Shown here piece after piece: positions 31,946 to 40,077 of a DNA stretch of 64,000 nt. Each line of letters starts with the position of its first letter. Position 1 is the stretch's first letter. This stretch comes from Flavimobilis rhizosphaerae (GTDB taxonomy: Bacteria > Actinomycetota > Actinomycetes > Actinomycetales > Cellulomonadaceae), in assembly GCF_014852685.1 (NCBI RefSeq), contig NZ_JACZDF010000006.1, positions 124,001-188,000 of the forward strand, read 5' to 3'. The translations under genes were made by a program, and so were the position numbers. The notes below the pieces were generated by a model that searched no databases, was not told the origin of the DNA, and worked only from the letters and a program-made list of their open reading frames with translations.

Positions 31946-33396
31946 TGGGCGTCTCCGGCGCGGTAGGCGAGGCGAGGCAGGTGGTAGGCGAGGTCCGCGG
32001 CCGTGTCGACGGCCTCGTCGAGCGTGAGCCGGTGCTCGGCGACGAGCCGCGCGAGGTAGCCGGCATCGACCCGGCGCGCGAGGTCGTGGCGCGCGGGGAT
32101 CGAGCAGAACGCGCGCGTGTCGTCGACGAAGCCCGACATGTTCGCGAAGCCCGCGGTCTCGGTGACGGCCTCGCGGAAGCGACGCATCGCGTCGGGCGCG
32201 TCGAGGAACCACCACGGCGCGCCGAGCCGCACGGACGGGAACACGCCCGCGAGCGGCGCGAGCTCGCGCGAGTACACGGTCTCGTCGATCGTGAAGAGGA
32301 TCGTCCGGAAGTTCGGGTGGTGCCCGAAGGCCTCGAGCATGGGGCGCACGCCGCGCGCGTAGTCGACGGCGAGCGGGATGTCGTACCCCTTGTCCGGGCC
32401 GAGGCGCCGGTGGACGGCCTGGTCGAAGTCCCGCAGCACACCCGGGTGGATCTGCATGACGAGCCCGTCCTCGGCAGCCATCGCCGCCATCTGGAAGAGC
32501 ATGTGGCCCGCGAAGGCCCGCGCCCCGGCGGACGTCGTCCGACCGGTGCGTGCCGCGGCGTAGAGGCGCGCGGCCTCCGCCTCGTCGAGCGGCGTCGTGT
32601 CGACGCCGAGGTGCCCGTGGTCGGTCGCGAGCGCGCCCGCCGCGACGAAGCGTGCGCGCTGGACGCGCAGCGCCTCGAGGAACCCAGCGTACGTTGACAC
32701 GTCGACGCCTGCGGCCGCGCCGAGCAGGTCGACGTCGTCCACCCACGTCGGCCGGTCGAGGTGGCACACCGCGTCGGGCCGGAACGTCGGCAGGACGCGC
32801 GAGCCGAAGCCCTCCGCCGCGAGGCGCCCGTGGGCGTCGAGCGTGTCCCACGCGTTGTCGGTCGTCGCGATCGTCTCGATGTTGAAGCGGTCGAGCAGCG
32901 CCCGCGGACGGAACGAGTCCTCGCGCAGGACCGACTCGATGCGGTCGTAGATCGCGTCCGCCGTCGCCTCGCTCGGAACCTCGCGCACGCCGAAGATCTC
33001 GACGAGCTCGTGCTCGAGCCAGAACCGCGACGGTGTCCCACGGAAGTGCTTCCAGCCCGCGCAGAAGCGCCGCCAGATCGTCCGCGGGTCGCTCTCCGCG
33101 GGCGGCGCCGACGGGTCGAGCGGCCGCACGCCGAGGTCCTCGGGGCGTGCCCCCTGCGAGACGAACATCCGCACGACGTAGTGGTCGGGGACGACGAGGA
33201 GCTCCGCCGGGTCGCTGAACGGCCGGTCCTCGGCGAACCACTCGACCGGGACGTGACCGTGCATCGAGACGATCGGCAGGTTGGCGACCGAGCCGTAGAT
33301 CTCGCGCGCGATCGCGCGCACGCCGGGCTCGGCGGGCAGCGCCCGGTCGGGGTGGAGGGTGAGGGTGGCGTCCACGGTGGACGACGGCGACGGCAT
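31942..33396 (-). CDS. uxaC: Glucuronate/galacturonate isomerase
   Basis: 484 residues, ATG 33396 with GGAG six bases upstream. The sequence shows the UxaC pattern of the amidohydrolase-like barrel: LPIVSMHGHVPVEWFAEDRPF near the start (metal site His-x-His), RFCAGWKHFRGTPSRFWLEHELVEIFGV, and DETVYSRELAPLAG. It interconverts galacturonate with tagaturonate and glucuronate with fructuronate. The length matches the family. Its stop overlaps the start of uxaB, so product ratios are coupled. Confidence 0.95.
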   Translation of the reverse strand: MPSPSSTVDATLTLHPDRALPAEPGVRAIAREIYGSVANLPIVSMHGHVPVEWFAEDRPFSDPAELLVVPDHYVVRMFVSQGARPEDLGVRPLDPSAPPAESDPRTIWRRFCAGWKHFRGTPSRFWLEHELVEIFGVREVPSEATADAIYDRIESVLREDSFRPRALLDRFNIETIATTDNAWDTLDAHGRLAAEGFGSRVLPTFRPDAVCHLDRPTWVDDVDLLGAAAGVDVSTYAGFLEALRVQRARFVAAGALATDHGHLGVDTTPLDEAEAARLYAAARTGRTTSAGARAFAGHMLFQMAAMAAEDGLVMQIHPGVLRDFDQAVHRRLGPDKGYDIPLAVDYARGVRPMLEAFGHHPNFRTILFTIDETVYSRELAPLAGVFPSVRLGAPWWFLDAPDAMRRFREAVTETAGFANMSGFVDDTRAFCSIPARHDLARRVDAGYLARLVAEHRLTLDEAVDTAADLAYHLPRLAYRAGDAQ

Positions 33397-33454
33397 GGGT
33401 TGCTCCAGGTGGTGCAGGTCGAGGAGGGCGGTGCAGGTGGGGGATGTGCGGGCG

Positions 33455-34600
33455 TCAGGCCCGGCGCCGGTGCATCTCGGCGGAGAGCAGGAGGAACGGT
33501 CCGACGCCCTTGTGGTCGTTCGTGACGATGGGCTCGCTCATGTAGTACGCGTACGTGCCGTCCCGGCGGGTCGCGCCGCCAAGGCCGGCGACCTCGCACA
33601 TGCGGTGGACGTTGACCCAGCCCTCCGCCGTGACGGTGAGGAACCGTTCGGTCGCGTGCGCCCAGCCGGTCTCGAGCGCCCGCTCCCACTCCTCGCCCGC
33701 GAGCAGCCCCGTCCGCAGGGACTTGGCGATCGCCGTGAGGATCATGAGCGAGCCCGAGGACTCGAGGTAGTTGAGCGGCCGGCCCGGCTGGTCGGGGATC
33801 TGGTACCAGAGGTTCGTCGCCGGGTCGGCGTGCCGCTGGACGGCCTCGAGCAGCGCGACGAGGTTCGCGTGGACCTTGTCGCGGCCCTCGACGTCCGCCG
33901 GCAGGTGCTCGAGCGTGTCGACCATCGCCATGGCGAACCAGCCGAGCGCCCGCAGCCAGACGTGCGGTGAGTGCCCCGTGTCCGGGTCGGCCCAGTACAT
34001 CGACCGGGTCTCGTCGTACGCGTGGACGCACAGCCCCGAGGGCAGGACGCTCGCGTCGTACGCGGCGAGGAACTGGTGGACGACGTCGGGCAGCAGCTCG
34101 GGCCGGTCGAACGCACGCGCGGCCCGCGCGTAGAACACCGAGCCCATGTAGAGGCCGTCGAGCCACATCTGACGCGGGTAGATCTGCTTGTGCCAGAAGC
34201 TCCCGTTGTCGAGGCGCGGCTGGTGCTCGAGCTGGTCGAGGAGCGTGAGGGCGGCCGTGCGGTAGCGCTCGTCGCCCGTCTCCTCCCAGAGGGAGAGGAC
34301 GGCCTTGCCGTTGTTGACGTGGTCGAGGTTCCACTCGTCACGCACGTACCCGTGGATCGCGCCGTCCGGGCCGACGAACGCGTCGATGTTCTCTTTGACA
34401 TAGTCGAGGAACCGCTGCTCGCCCGTCGCGGCCGCGATCTCGCGGACGCCGTCGAGCACGAGCCCGTCCTCGTAGCGCCACTTCCGTGCGGGGCTGATGC
34501 TCGGCTCACGGCCGAGCATCGTCTCGGCGCCGAGCCGGGCCCAGTCCGCCGTCGGTCCTCCGTAGGAGGGGTACGTCGTGGCGTCGGTCGGGGCGGTCAT
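33455..34600 (-). CDS. GH105 unsaturated glucuronyl/rhamnogalacturonyl hydrolase
   Basis: 381 residues, ATG 34600 with AGGAGG eight bases upstream. An all-helical barrel of the YteR/YesR type is evident from WRYEDGLVLDGVREIAAATG, QIYPRQMWLDGLYMGSVFYAR with the catalytic Asp, DTGHSPHVWLRALGWFAMAMVD and NYLESSGSLMILTAIAKSLR. Such enzymes remove the unsaturated uronic acid left by pectin lyases. There is no signal peptide, so it acts inside the cell on oligosaccharides brought in by the ABC transporter of the same operon. No pectate lyase is visible in this window. Confidence 0.92.
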   Translation of the reverse strand: MTAPTDATTYPSYGGPTADWARLGAETMLGREPSISPARKWRYEDGLVLDGVREIAAATGEQRFLDYVKENIDAFVGPDGAIHGYVRDEWNLDHVNNGKAVLSLWEETGDERYRTAALTLLDQLEHQPRLDNGSFWHKQIYPRQMWLDGLYMGSVFYARAARAFDRPELLPDVVHQFLAAYDASVLPSGLCVHAYDETRSMYWADPDTGHSPHVWLRALGWFAMAMVDTLEHLPADVEGRDKVHANLVALLEAVQRHADPATNLWYQIPDQPGRPLNYLESSGSLMILTAIAKSLRTGLLAGEEWERALETGWAHATERFLTVTAEGWVNVHRMCEVAGLGGATRRDGTYAYYMSEPIVTNDHKGVGPFLLLSAEMHRRRA

Positions 34601-34706
34601 CGTGGGCCTCCTGGTGGGCGTGGTGCGGGGGATGCGGGTGCGCTGGACGCGCGAGAGGACGGGTGGCATCGGGCCGTCGGGCGGTGGCCGGCGGAGCGGG
34701 GCCGCG

Positions 34707-35471
34707 TCAGCGGACGAGCCAGCCGCCGTCGACGGGGATGATCGCGCCGTTGAGGTAGTCCGAGGCGGGCGACGCGAGGAACACGAACGCGCCCTGGAGG
34801 TCCGCGGGGGTGCCCCAGCGGGCCGCGGGGATGCGGTCGAGGATCGACTTCTCGCGGGCCGCGTCGGCGCGGATCGGCGCGGTGTTGTCGGTCGCCATGT
34901 ACCCCGGTGCGATGGCGTTGGCGTTGACGCCGTGCGCCGCGAGCTCGTTCGCGAAGGACTTCGTCACGCCTGCGACCGCGTGCTTCGAAGCCGTGTAGCC
35001 GGGGACGAGGATGCCGCCCTGGAACGAGAGCATTGATGCGATGTTGATGATCTTGCCCGAGCCCTGCGCGACGAAGCGGCGGCCTGCAGAACGCGAGAGG
35101 TGGAAGACGGCGTCGAGGTTGATCGCGAGGACGTCGTCCCAGTCCTTCGCGGGGTGCTCGAGGAGGGGCGCACGGCGGATGATGCCCGCGTTGTTGACGA
35201 GCACGTCGATCGAGCCGAGGTGCTCGACGACCCCGGCGACGATCGCGTCGAGGTCCTCCGGCGTGGCCTCGAGGAGGTTCGCCTCGATCGGGTACGCGCG
35301 GCGGCCGAGCGCCTCGATCTTCGCGACGGTCTCCTCCGTGCCGAGCAGGTCGAGGACGGCGACGTCAGCGCCGGCCTCGGCGAGCGCGAGCGCGGCGGCC
35401 TGTCCGAGACCGCGGGCGGCGCCCGTGACGAGGGCGACCTTGGAGTCGAGGCGGAAGGAGTCGAGGATCAC
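34707..35471 (-). CDS. kduD: SDR dehydrogenase, KduD-like
   Basis: 254 residues from GTG 35471, overlapping the stop of the FAH gene (GTGA). Motifs: TGAARGLGQAAALAL for NAD, NNAGIIRRAPLLEH, INIASMLSFQGG and YTASKHAVAG with the catalytic Tyr and Lys. The RRAPLLEH and SFQGGILVPGYTASKH blocks are characteristic of 2-deoxy-D-gluconate 3-dehydrogenase/KduD, which reduces 2,5-diketo-3-deoxygluconate to KDG. KduI, the usual upstream isomerase, is not in the window. Because it is coupled to an FAH-family gene, it might instead oxidise a 2-keto-3-deoxy sugar acid for cleavage by that enzyme. Confidence 0.82.
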   Translation of the reverse strand: MILDSFRLDSKVALVTGAARGLGQAAALALAEAGADVAVLDLLGTEETVAKIEALGRRAYPIEANLLEATPEDLDAIVAGVVEHLGSIDVLVNNAGIIRRAPLLEHPAKDWDDVLAINLDAVFHLSRSAGRRFVAQGSGKIINIASMLSFQGGILVPGYTASKHAVAGVTKSFANELAAHGVNANAIAPGYMATDNTAPIRADAAREKSILDRIPAARWGTPADLQGAFVFLASPASDYLNGAIIPVDGGWLVR

Positions 35472-36352
35472 GGGAGGTCTCCGGTGGTGAGGGTCGCGGG
35501 GGCGACAAAACGGGTGGTGAGGGAGCCGAGCCCGGTCGCGGTGATCGTCACCGCGTCGCCGTCGGCCAGCGGCACGTGCGAGGCCGAGGCCTCGGGGGTC
35601 TTGGCGGCCGAGCCGGTCGCGACGACGTCGCCCGGCTCGAGCGGGATGACCTGGCTGAGCAGGTGGAGGAGACGCGGCACCGGGAAGACCATCTGGGAGG
35701 TCGTCGCGCGGGCGACGACGACGCCGTCGCGCTCGACCTCGAGCTCGACGCCCGTGAGGTCGCCGGCCTCGTCGACCGTGACGACGGCCGGGCCGAGCTG
35801 GCCGAAGCCCGTGAAGTTCTTGCCGAGCGTCCACTGGCTCGTCGCGTGCTGCCAGTCGCGCGCTGTGACGTCGTCGTACAGGGTGTAGCCGGCGACGTGC
35901 GCGAGCGCATCGGCCTCGGCGACGTTGTCCATGCGGCGGCCGACGACGATGGCGATCTCGCCCTCGTAGTCGACCTGCGCGGGGATCCTCGGCAGGACGA
36001 CGTCGTCGTGCGGGCCGCTGAGCGCGTTGCGCGTCTTGACGAAGACGTTGGGCGTCGTCGGCAGGGCGCCGTCGCGCGTGGGACCGCGGTGGCCTTCGTA
36101 GTTGTAGCCGATCGCGAGGACCTGGCCGGGGCGGACGGGCGGCGCGAGCCGCACGTCATCGAGCGCGGGGCACGCGGCGAGGTCTGCGGCGTCGATCGCG
36201 GCGCGGGCGGCGTCTGCGAGGGCGGGGTCCGTGAGGATGTCGAGCGTCGTGGCCGCGACGCCTGCGAGGTCGACGACACGCGTGGTGCCGGCGTGCTCGA
36301 CGAGCGCTCCGGGGCGCTCGGAGCTCTCGTGGACGTGGGTGACGAGTCGCAA
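35468..36352 (-). CDS. Fumarylacetoacetate-hydrolase-family protein
   Basis: 294 residues from TTG 36352, with AGGAGG four bases upstream. The C-terminal FAH fold contains the metal-binding DYEGEIAIVVGRRM, GYTLYDDVTARDWQ and ATGSAAKTP blocks. Family members cleave C-C bonds of diketo acids or decarboxylate oxaloacetate. In sugar clusters, FAH proteins often hydrolyse 2,4-diketo-3-deoxy acids (L-rhamnose, L-fucose diketo-hydrolase pathways). Its overlap with the SDR gene supports a two-step conversion. It opens the catabolic part of the operon, 218 bp behind the solute-binding gene. Confidence 0.87.
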   Translation of the reverse strand: MRLVTHVHESSERPGALVEHAGTTRVVDLAGVAATTLDILTDPALADAARAAIDAADLAACPALDDVRLAPPVRPGQVLAIGYNYEGHRGPTRDGALPTTPNVFVKTRNALSGPHDDVVLPRIPAQVDYEGEIAIVVGRRMDNVAEADALAHVAGYTLYDDVTARDWQHATSQWTLGKNFTGFGQLGPAVVTVDEAGDLTGVELEVERDGVVVARATTSQMVFPVPRLLHLLSQVIPLEPGDVVATGSAAKTPEASASHVPLADGDAVTITATGLGSLTTRFVAPATLTTGDLP

Positions 36353-36501
36353 CGGTCCTCCTGGGGACGGTGAGGGCGCGAGCCTTCGGGTGGGGGAGAG
36401 GTTGAGGGGCCTCGGGCCGGGACGGCCGGGCGGGTGGTGAAGGCGCCACGGGAGCGCGGGTGGTGCTGGCGCTGCAGGTGGTGCGGGTGATGCGGTGCGG
36501 G

Positions 36502-36549
36502 GACCGCGCGGTCCGGGTCGTGAGGCTGAGGGGCCCGGACCGCGCGGTC
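36502..36549 (-). terminator. Intra-operon hairpin after the solute-binding gene
   Basis: 16-bp perfect stem (36502-36517 with 36534-36549) with a 16-base loop; each arm also contains the self-complementary GGACCGCGCGGTC. It starts 22 bp after the solute-binding gene stop and lies before the catabolic genes, so it may partly terminate or trim the message. Confidence 0.6.
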
Positions 36550-36570
36550 GACCTGGTGAGGCTGCTGCGA

Positions 36571-37881
36571 TCAGGAGATCGCGGCGTTCATCTCCTCGAT
36601 CCAGCGCTTGGCGCCATCGGCCGGCGTGATGTTGCCGAAGAGGACGTCGGAGTTCACTCGACCGGTGATCTCGGTGGCCTTGCCGGAGCCGACGGGCGGC
36701 ACGGGCGTGCCGTCGACGATGTCGCCCTCGAGGCCGGAGACGAACTCGGCGCCGACGGTGTCGGCCTCGCTGAGCAGCGGGAGGACGGACGCGCGGACAT
36801 CGGTGTTACCCGGCAGCCCGCGGTCGGTGAGGATGAGCTTGCCGGCCTCCTCCGAGTTGATGAGGAAGTCGATGAAGAGCTTGGCCTCCTCCGGGTGCTT
36901 CGTCTTGGCCGAGGCCGAGTAGAACATCGACGGCTTGAAGAACTGGCCGCCACGCTGGAACTGCGACTCGCCCGGTGCGCGGAGGATCTGCACGGGGCGG
37001 CCGGCAGCCTTGGAGATCGCGGGGAGCTGGTTCGACCAGAACCACGCCATCGCGCCCTTGCCGGACGCCGGGAGCGAACCCTCGACGCCCGCACCCTGGA
37101 CCTCGGTCGAGACGGAGGCGTCGGGCGAACCCTTGCCGAGCAGGTCGACGGACCGCTGGAACCACTCGGTGACGGTCGCCTCGGAGACGCCGATCTTGCC
37201 GTCCTTCGTGAAGACCTCCTCGCCCTTCTGGCGCGCGAGGATCTTCAGCGTGACCTCGTTGAAGCTGTAGTTCTGGACGCCGTAGTACTTGCCGTCCGAC
37301 TTCTCCGAGATCTCGTTCGCGGTCGCGACGTAGTCGTCCCACGTCCACTTCGTGTCGTCGGGGATCTCGACGCCGACCTCCTTGAAGATCTCCGGGTCGA
37401 TGACGACGCCGTGGACGTTGATGCCCGTGGCGACGCCGTAGAGCTTGCCGTCGATCGAGCCGGAGTCGAGGATCGTGCTGTCGATCTTCGAGGTGTCGAG
37501 GCCGAGGCCCTTGAGGTCGAGCAGCAGGTCGCGCGTCGCGTACTCGGTGAGGAAGCGCTCCTCCTGCGTGATGACGTCCGGCAGGTTGCCGCCGGCCGCC
37601 GCGACGTTGAGCTTCTCGAAGTACGAGTCCCAGCTCGTGTAGTCAGGCGTGACCTTGATGTTCGGGTGCTTCTTCTCGAACTCGGCGATGACCTTCTGGG
37701 TCACCTCGTGGCGCGTGTCGGAGCCCCACCACGCGAACGTGATGTTGACCTTGTCGTCACCTGCCGCACCGGGTGCCTTGTCGTCGGAGTTGCAGGCGGC
37801 GAGCCCGAGGACGAGGGCGGAGGCCATCGCAGCCGCGGCGATGCGCCGGGTGCGGGTGGCAACCTTGGTGTTGGCCTTCAT
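36571..37881 (-). CDS. ABC sugar transporter, solute-binding lipoprotein
   Basis: 436 residues, ATG 37881 with AGGAGAG eight bases upstream. A lipoprotein signal ends in LGLAAC (Cys30), so the mature protein is anchored outside the membrane. The fold is the family 1 (UgpB/MalE-like) binding protein: VNITFAWWGSDTRHEVTQKVIAEFEKKHPNIKV and the closing MAWFWSNQLPAIS. Expected ligands are uronic-acid oligosaccharides, judged from the catabolic genes. It lies downstream of both permease genes, an order less common than binding protein first. No ATPase gene is present, so a shared MsiK-type ATPase probably energises it, as in related actinobacteria. Confidence 0.93.
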   Translation of the reverse strand: MKANTKVATRTRRIAAAAMASALVLGLAACNSDDKAPGAAGDDKVNITFAWWGSDTRHEVTQKVIAEFEKKHPNIKVTPDYTSWDSYFEKLNVAAAGGNLPDVITQEERFLTEYATRDLLLDLKGLGLDTSKIDSTILDSGSIDGKLYGVATGINVHGVVIDPEIFKEVGVEIPDDTKWTWDDYVATANEISEKSDGKYYGVQNYSFNEVTLKILARQKGEEVFTKDGKIGVSEATVTEWFQRSVDLLGKGSPDASVSTEVQGAGVEGSLPASGKGAMAWFWSNQLPAISKAAGRPVQILRAPGESQFQRGGQFFKPSMFYSASAKTKHPEEAKLFIDFLINSEEAGKLILTDRGLPGNTDVRASVLPLLSEADTVGAEFVSGLEGDIVDGTPVPPVGSGKATEITGRVNSDVLFGNITPADGAKRWIEEMNAAIS

Positions 37882-37948
37882 GGACGTCTCTCCTTTGATA
37901 CGTGTCATGGCCTGGAACTTCCACGCAGGGCCCGGCGGGCCGTCTGCG

Positions 37949-38869
37949 TCACTTGATGCCCGTCGTGGCGATGCCCTTGACGAGGTACTTCTGCCCGAGG
38001 AGGAAGACGATGAAGATCGGGATGATCGTGACGATGGACATCGCGAACATCGGTCCCCACGAGCTACCTGACGACGAGTCGAGGAAGTTGCGCAGCGCGA
38101 GCGGCGCCGTCTTCATCTCGTCCGTCGTGAGGAAGATGAGCTGGCTGAAGAAGTCGTTCCACGTCCAGATGAACGTGAAGATCGCGGTGGTTGCGAGCGC
38201 GGGGGTCGCGAGGGGGAGCATGACCTGGCCGAAGATGCGGCCGTGGCCGCAGCCGTCGAGGCGTGCCGCCTCCTCGAGCTCCTTGGGGATCCCGCGGAAG
38301 AACTGGACCATGAGGAAGATGAAGAACGCGTCCGTGGCGAGGAGCTTGGGCACGATGAGCGGCCAGAACGTGTTGATCCAGTCGAGCTGGTTGAACATGA
38401 TGTACTGCGGCACGATGAGGACGTGCACGGGGAGCATGATCGTGACGAGCATGATCATGAACCAGAGGTTGCGGCCCTTGAACTGGAGCCTCGCGAACGC
38501 GTAGGCGGCCATCGAGCAGCTGACGAGGTTGCCGACGAGGGCGCCAGCGACGATCGTCAGCGAGTTGAGCATGTACCGCGAGAACGACGTCTGGAACGCG
38601 TTCCACCCGTCGGGGTAGTTCTCGGGGTGCCACTGCGCCGGGATGATCGAGAGGTTGCGGAAGATCTCTTCGGTCGGCTTGAAGGATGCGCCGAGCATCC
38701 ACAGCAACGGGTAGATCATGAGTGCCGCGGCCGCGATCATCACCGTGTGGCGGAGGACCGAGCGGGTGCGGGTGCGCCATAGGACGGGCGTCTTCACGGG
38801 ACCGACCTCGGCGGCGAGCTCCGCGAGGCGGGAGGCCTGGTCGGGCTGGGGGGTCGTGGTGACCGACAT
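37949..38869 (-). CDS. ABC sugar transporter permease (MalG-like)
   Basis: 306 residues, ATG 38869 with AAAGGA upstream. Six hydrophobic helices and the EAA loop EEAARLDGCGHGRIFGQVMLPLATPALAT, which docks the ATPase, mark a carbohydrate permease of the MalG type. A 50-residue N-terminal cytoplasmic extension precedes the first helix. The gene begins 13 bp after the stop of the MalF-like partner, forming one transcript. Confidence 0.93.
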   Translation of the reverse strand: MSVTTTPQPDQASRLAELAAEVGPVKTPVLWRTRTRSVLRHTVMIAAAALMIYPLLWMLGASFKPTEEIFRNLSIIPAQWHPENYPDGWNAFQTSFSRYMLNSLTIVAGALVGNLVSCSMAAYAFARLQFKGRNLWFMIMLVTIMLPVHVLIVPQYIMFNQLDWINTFWPLIVPKLLATDAFFIFLMVQFFRGIPKELEEAARLDGCGHGRIFGQVMLPLATPALATTAIFTFIWTWNDFFSQLIFLTTDEMKTAPLALRNFLDSSSGSSWGPMFAMSIVTIIPIFIVFLLGQKYLVKGIATTGIK

Positions 38870-38882
38870 CGACGGGTTCCTT

Positions 38883-39830
38883 TCAGTCCTCGTAGAACAC
38901 CCAGAACTTCGAGACCCAGAAGTTCAGAGCGGTGAGGGCGAGGATGATGAGGACGAGGACCCACGCCATCGCGGAGGCGTAGCCCATGTTGAGGTTCTTG
39001 AAACCCTCCTGGTACAGGTACAGCGTGTAGAAGAGGGTCGAGTCCGAGGGGCCGCCGGTGCCGCCCGAGACGACGTACGCCTGCGTGAAGGCCTGGAACG
39101 AGCCGATGACCTGCATGACGACGTTGAAGAAGATGATCGGGCTGAGCAGCGGGAGCGTCACCGAGAAGAACTGCCGGCGCTTGGACGCGCCGTCGAGGGA
39201 TGCTGCCTCGTAGTACATGTCGGGGATCTGTCGCAGACCGGCGAGGAAGATGATCATCGGGGAGCCGAACGTCCACACGTGCAGCAGGATGATCGTCCAC
39301 AGTGCGGTGTCGGGATGCGAGATCCATCCCATGCCCTCGATGCCGAACAGGCCGAGGAAGGCGTTGAAGATGCCTTCCTTGCCGAAGACCTGGCGCCAGA
39401 GGATCGCGATCGCGACCGACCCACCCATGAGGGAGGGGAGGTAGAAGATCGAGCGGTAGAGGGACATGCCGCGCATGCCCCTGTTGAGGAGGATCGCGAG
39501 CCCGAGGGCCACGGAGAGCTGCAGTGGCACGCCGACCACGGTGTAGATCGCCGTGACCTGGAGCGACTTGTGGAGTCGCGGGTCGCTCAGCATGTCGATG
39601 AAGTTCTCGAGGCCGATGAAGTTCGGGGCCTGGAGGAGGTTGTAGTCGGTCATCGACAGGTACAGGGACGCGACCAGCGGGAACAGCGTGATCGCGAAGA
39701 GGCCGACGAACCATGGTCCGAGGAACACCAGCGCGGCGCGCCCATCGGCCTTGCGCAGGTTGGTGGTGGTCTTCGGCGTCGTGCCGCCGCGCTTCCTGCT
39801 CAGCGCGCGGAGCTCGCCCAGTGCTGACAT
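38883..39830 (-). CDS. ABC sugar transporter permease (MalF-like)
   Basis: 315 residues. ATG 39830 is chosen because GAGGGAG lies seven bases upstream; a GTG at 39836 is in frame. Six helices and the EAA loop YYEAASLDGASKRRQFFSVTLPLLSP identify a MalF/UgpA-type permease. It is the first gene of the long leftward uronate operon. Promoter and operator lie within 100 bp upstream (39877-39920). Confidence 0.93.
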   Translation of the reverse strand: MSALGELRALSRKRGGTTPKTTTNLRKADGRAALVFLGPWFVGLFAITLFPLVASLYLSMTDYNLLQAPNFIGLENFIDMLSDPRLHKSLQVTAIYTVVGVPLQLSVALGLAILLNRGMRGMSLYRSIFYLPSLMGGSVAIAILWRQVFGKEGIFNAFLGLFGIEGMGWISHPDTALWTIILLHVWTFGSPMIIFLAGLRQIPDMYYEAASLDGASKRRQFFSVTLPLLSPIIFFNVVMQVIGSFQAFTQAYVVSGGTGGPSDSTLFYTLYLYQEGFKNLNMGYASAMAWVLVLIILALTALNFWVSKFWVFYED

Positions 39831-39876
39831 GCACACTCCCTCGTGTGGTTCGGGACGTCAGTGTCCGTGGTTCCTG

Positions 39877-39888
39877 GGAACCGGTTGC
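39877..39888. promoter_or_regulatory. LacI-type operator at the transporter operon
   Basis: GGAACCGGTTGC has the AACCGGTT core shared with the two sites before uxaA. It sits just downstream of the -10 box on the minus strand, at the expected transcription start. Confidence 0.75.
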
Positions 39889-39892
39889 TCTG

Positions 39893-39920
39893 AACATACA
39901 CGACCTCGAGCGACTTGCAA
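39893..39920 (-). promoter_or_regulatory. Promoter of the leftward uronate/ABC operon
   Basis: On the minus strand TTGCAA (39920-39915), 16 bases, TATGTT (39898-39893). Both boxes are close to the sigma-70-type consensus, and the operator follows immediately. Confidence 0.65.
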
Positions 39921-40077
39921 CACTCGAATCGTGGATGCGCTCTCTTTCGCGAGAACTAAGGGCTAGTGAACCCTCTGAGAGCGCGCTTCGCCGGGACGAA
40001 CGGCCCAGTGCGGCGTGACCGGCTGCTGGACGCTATGGTTGCCCCTGAAACCCATTTCTCCACGGGAAGGCTCAACG

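Noticed and set aside
36480-36550. A riboswitch before the FAH gene
   Set aside because: The inverted repeats form simple hairpins; no conserved aptamer sequence that I know is present.
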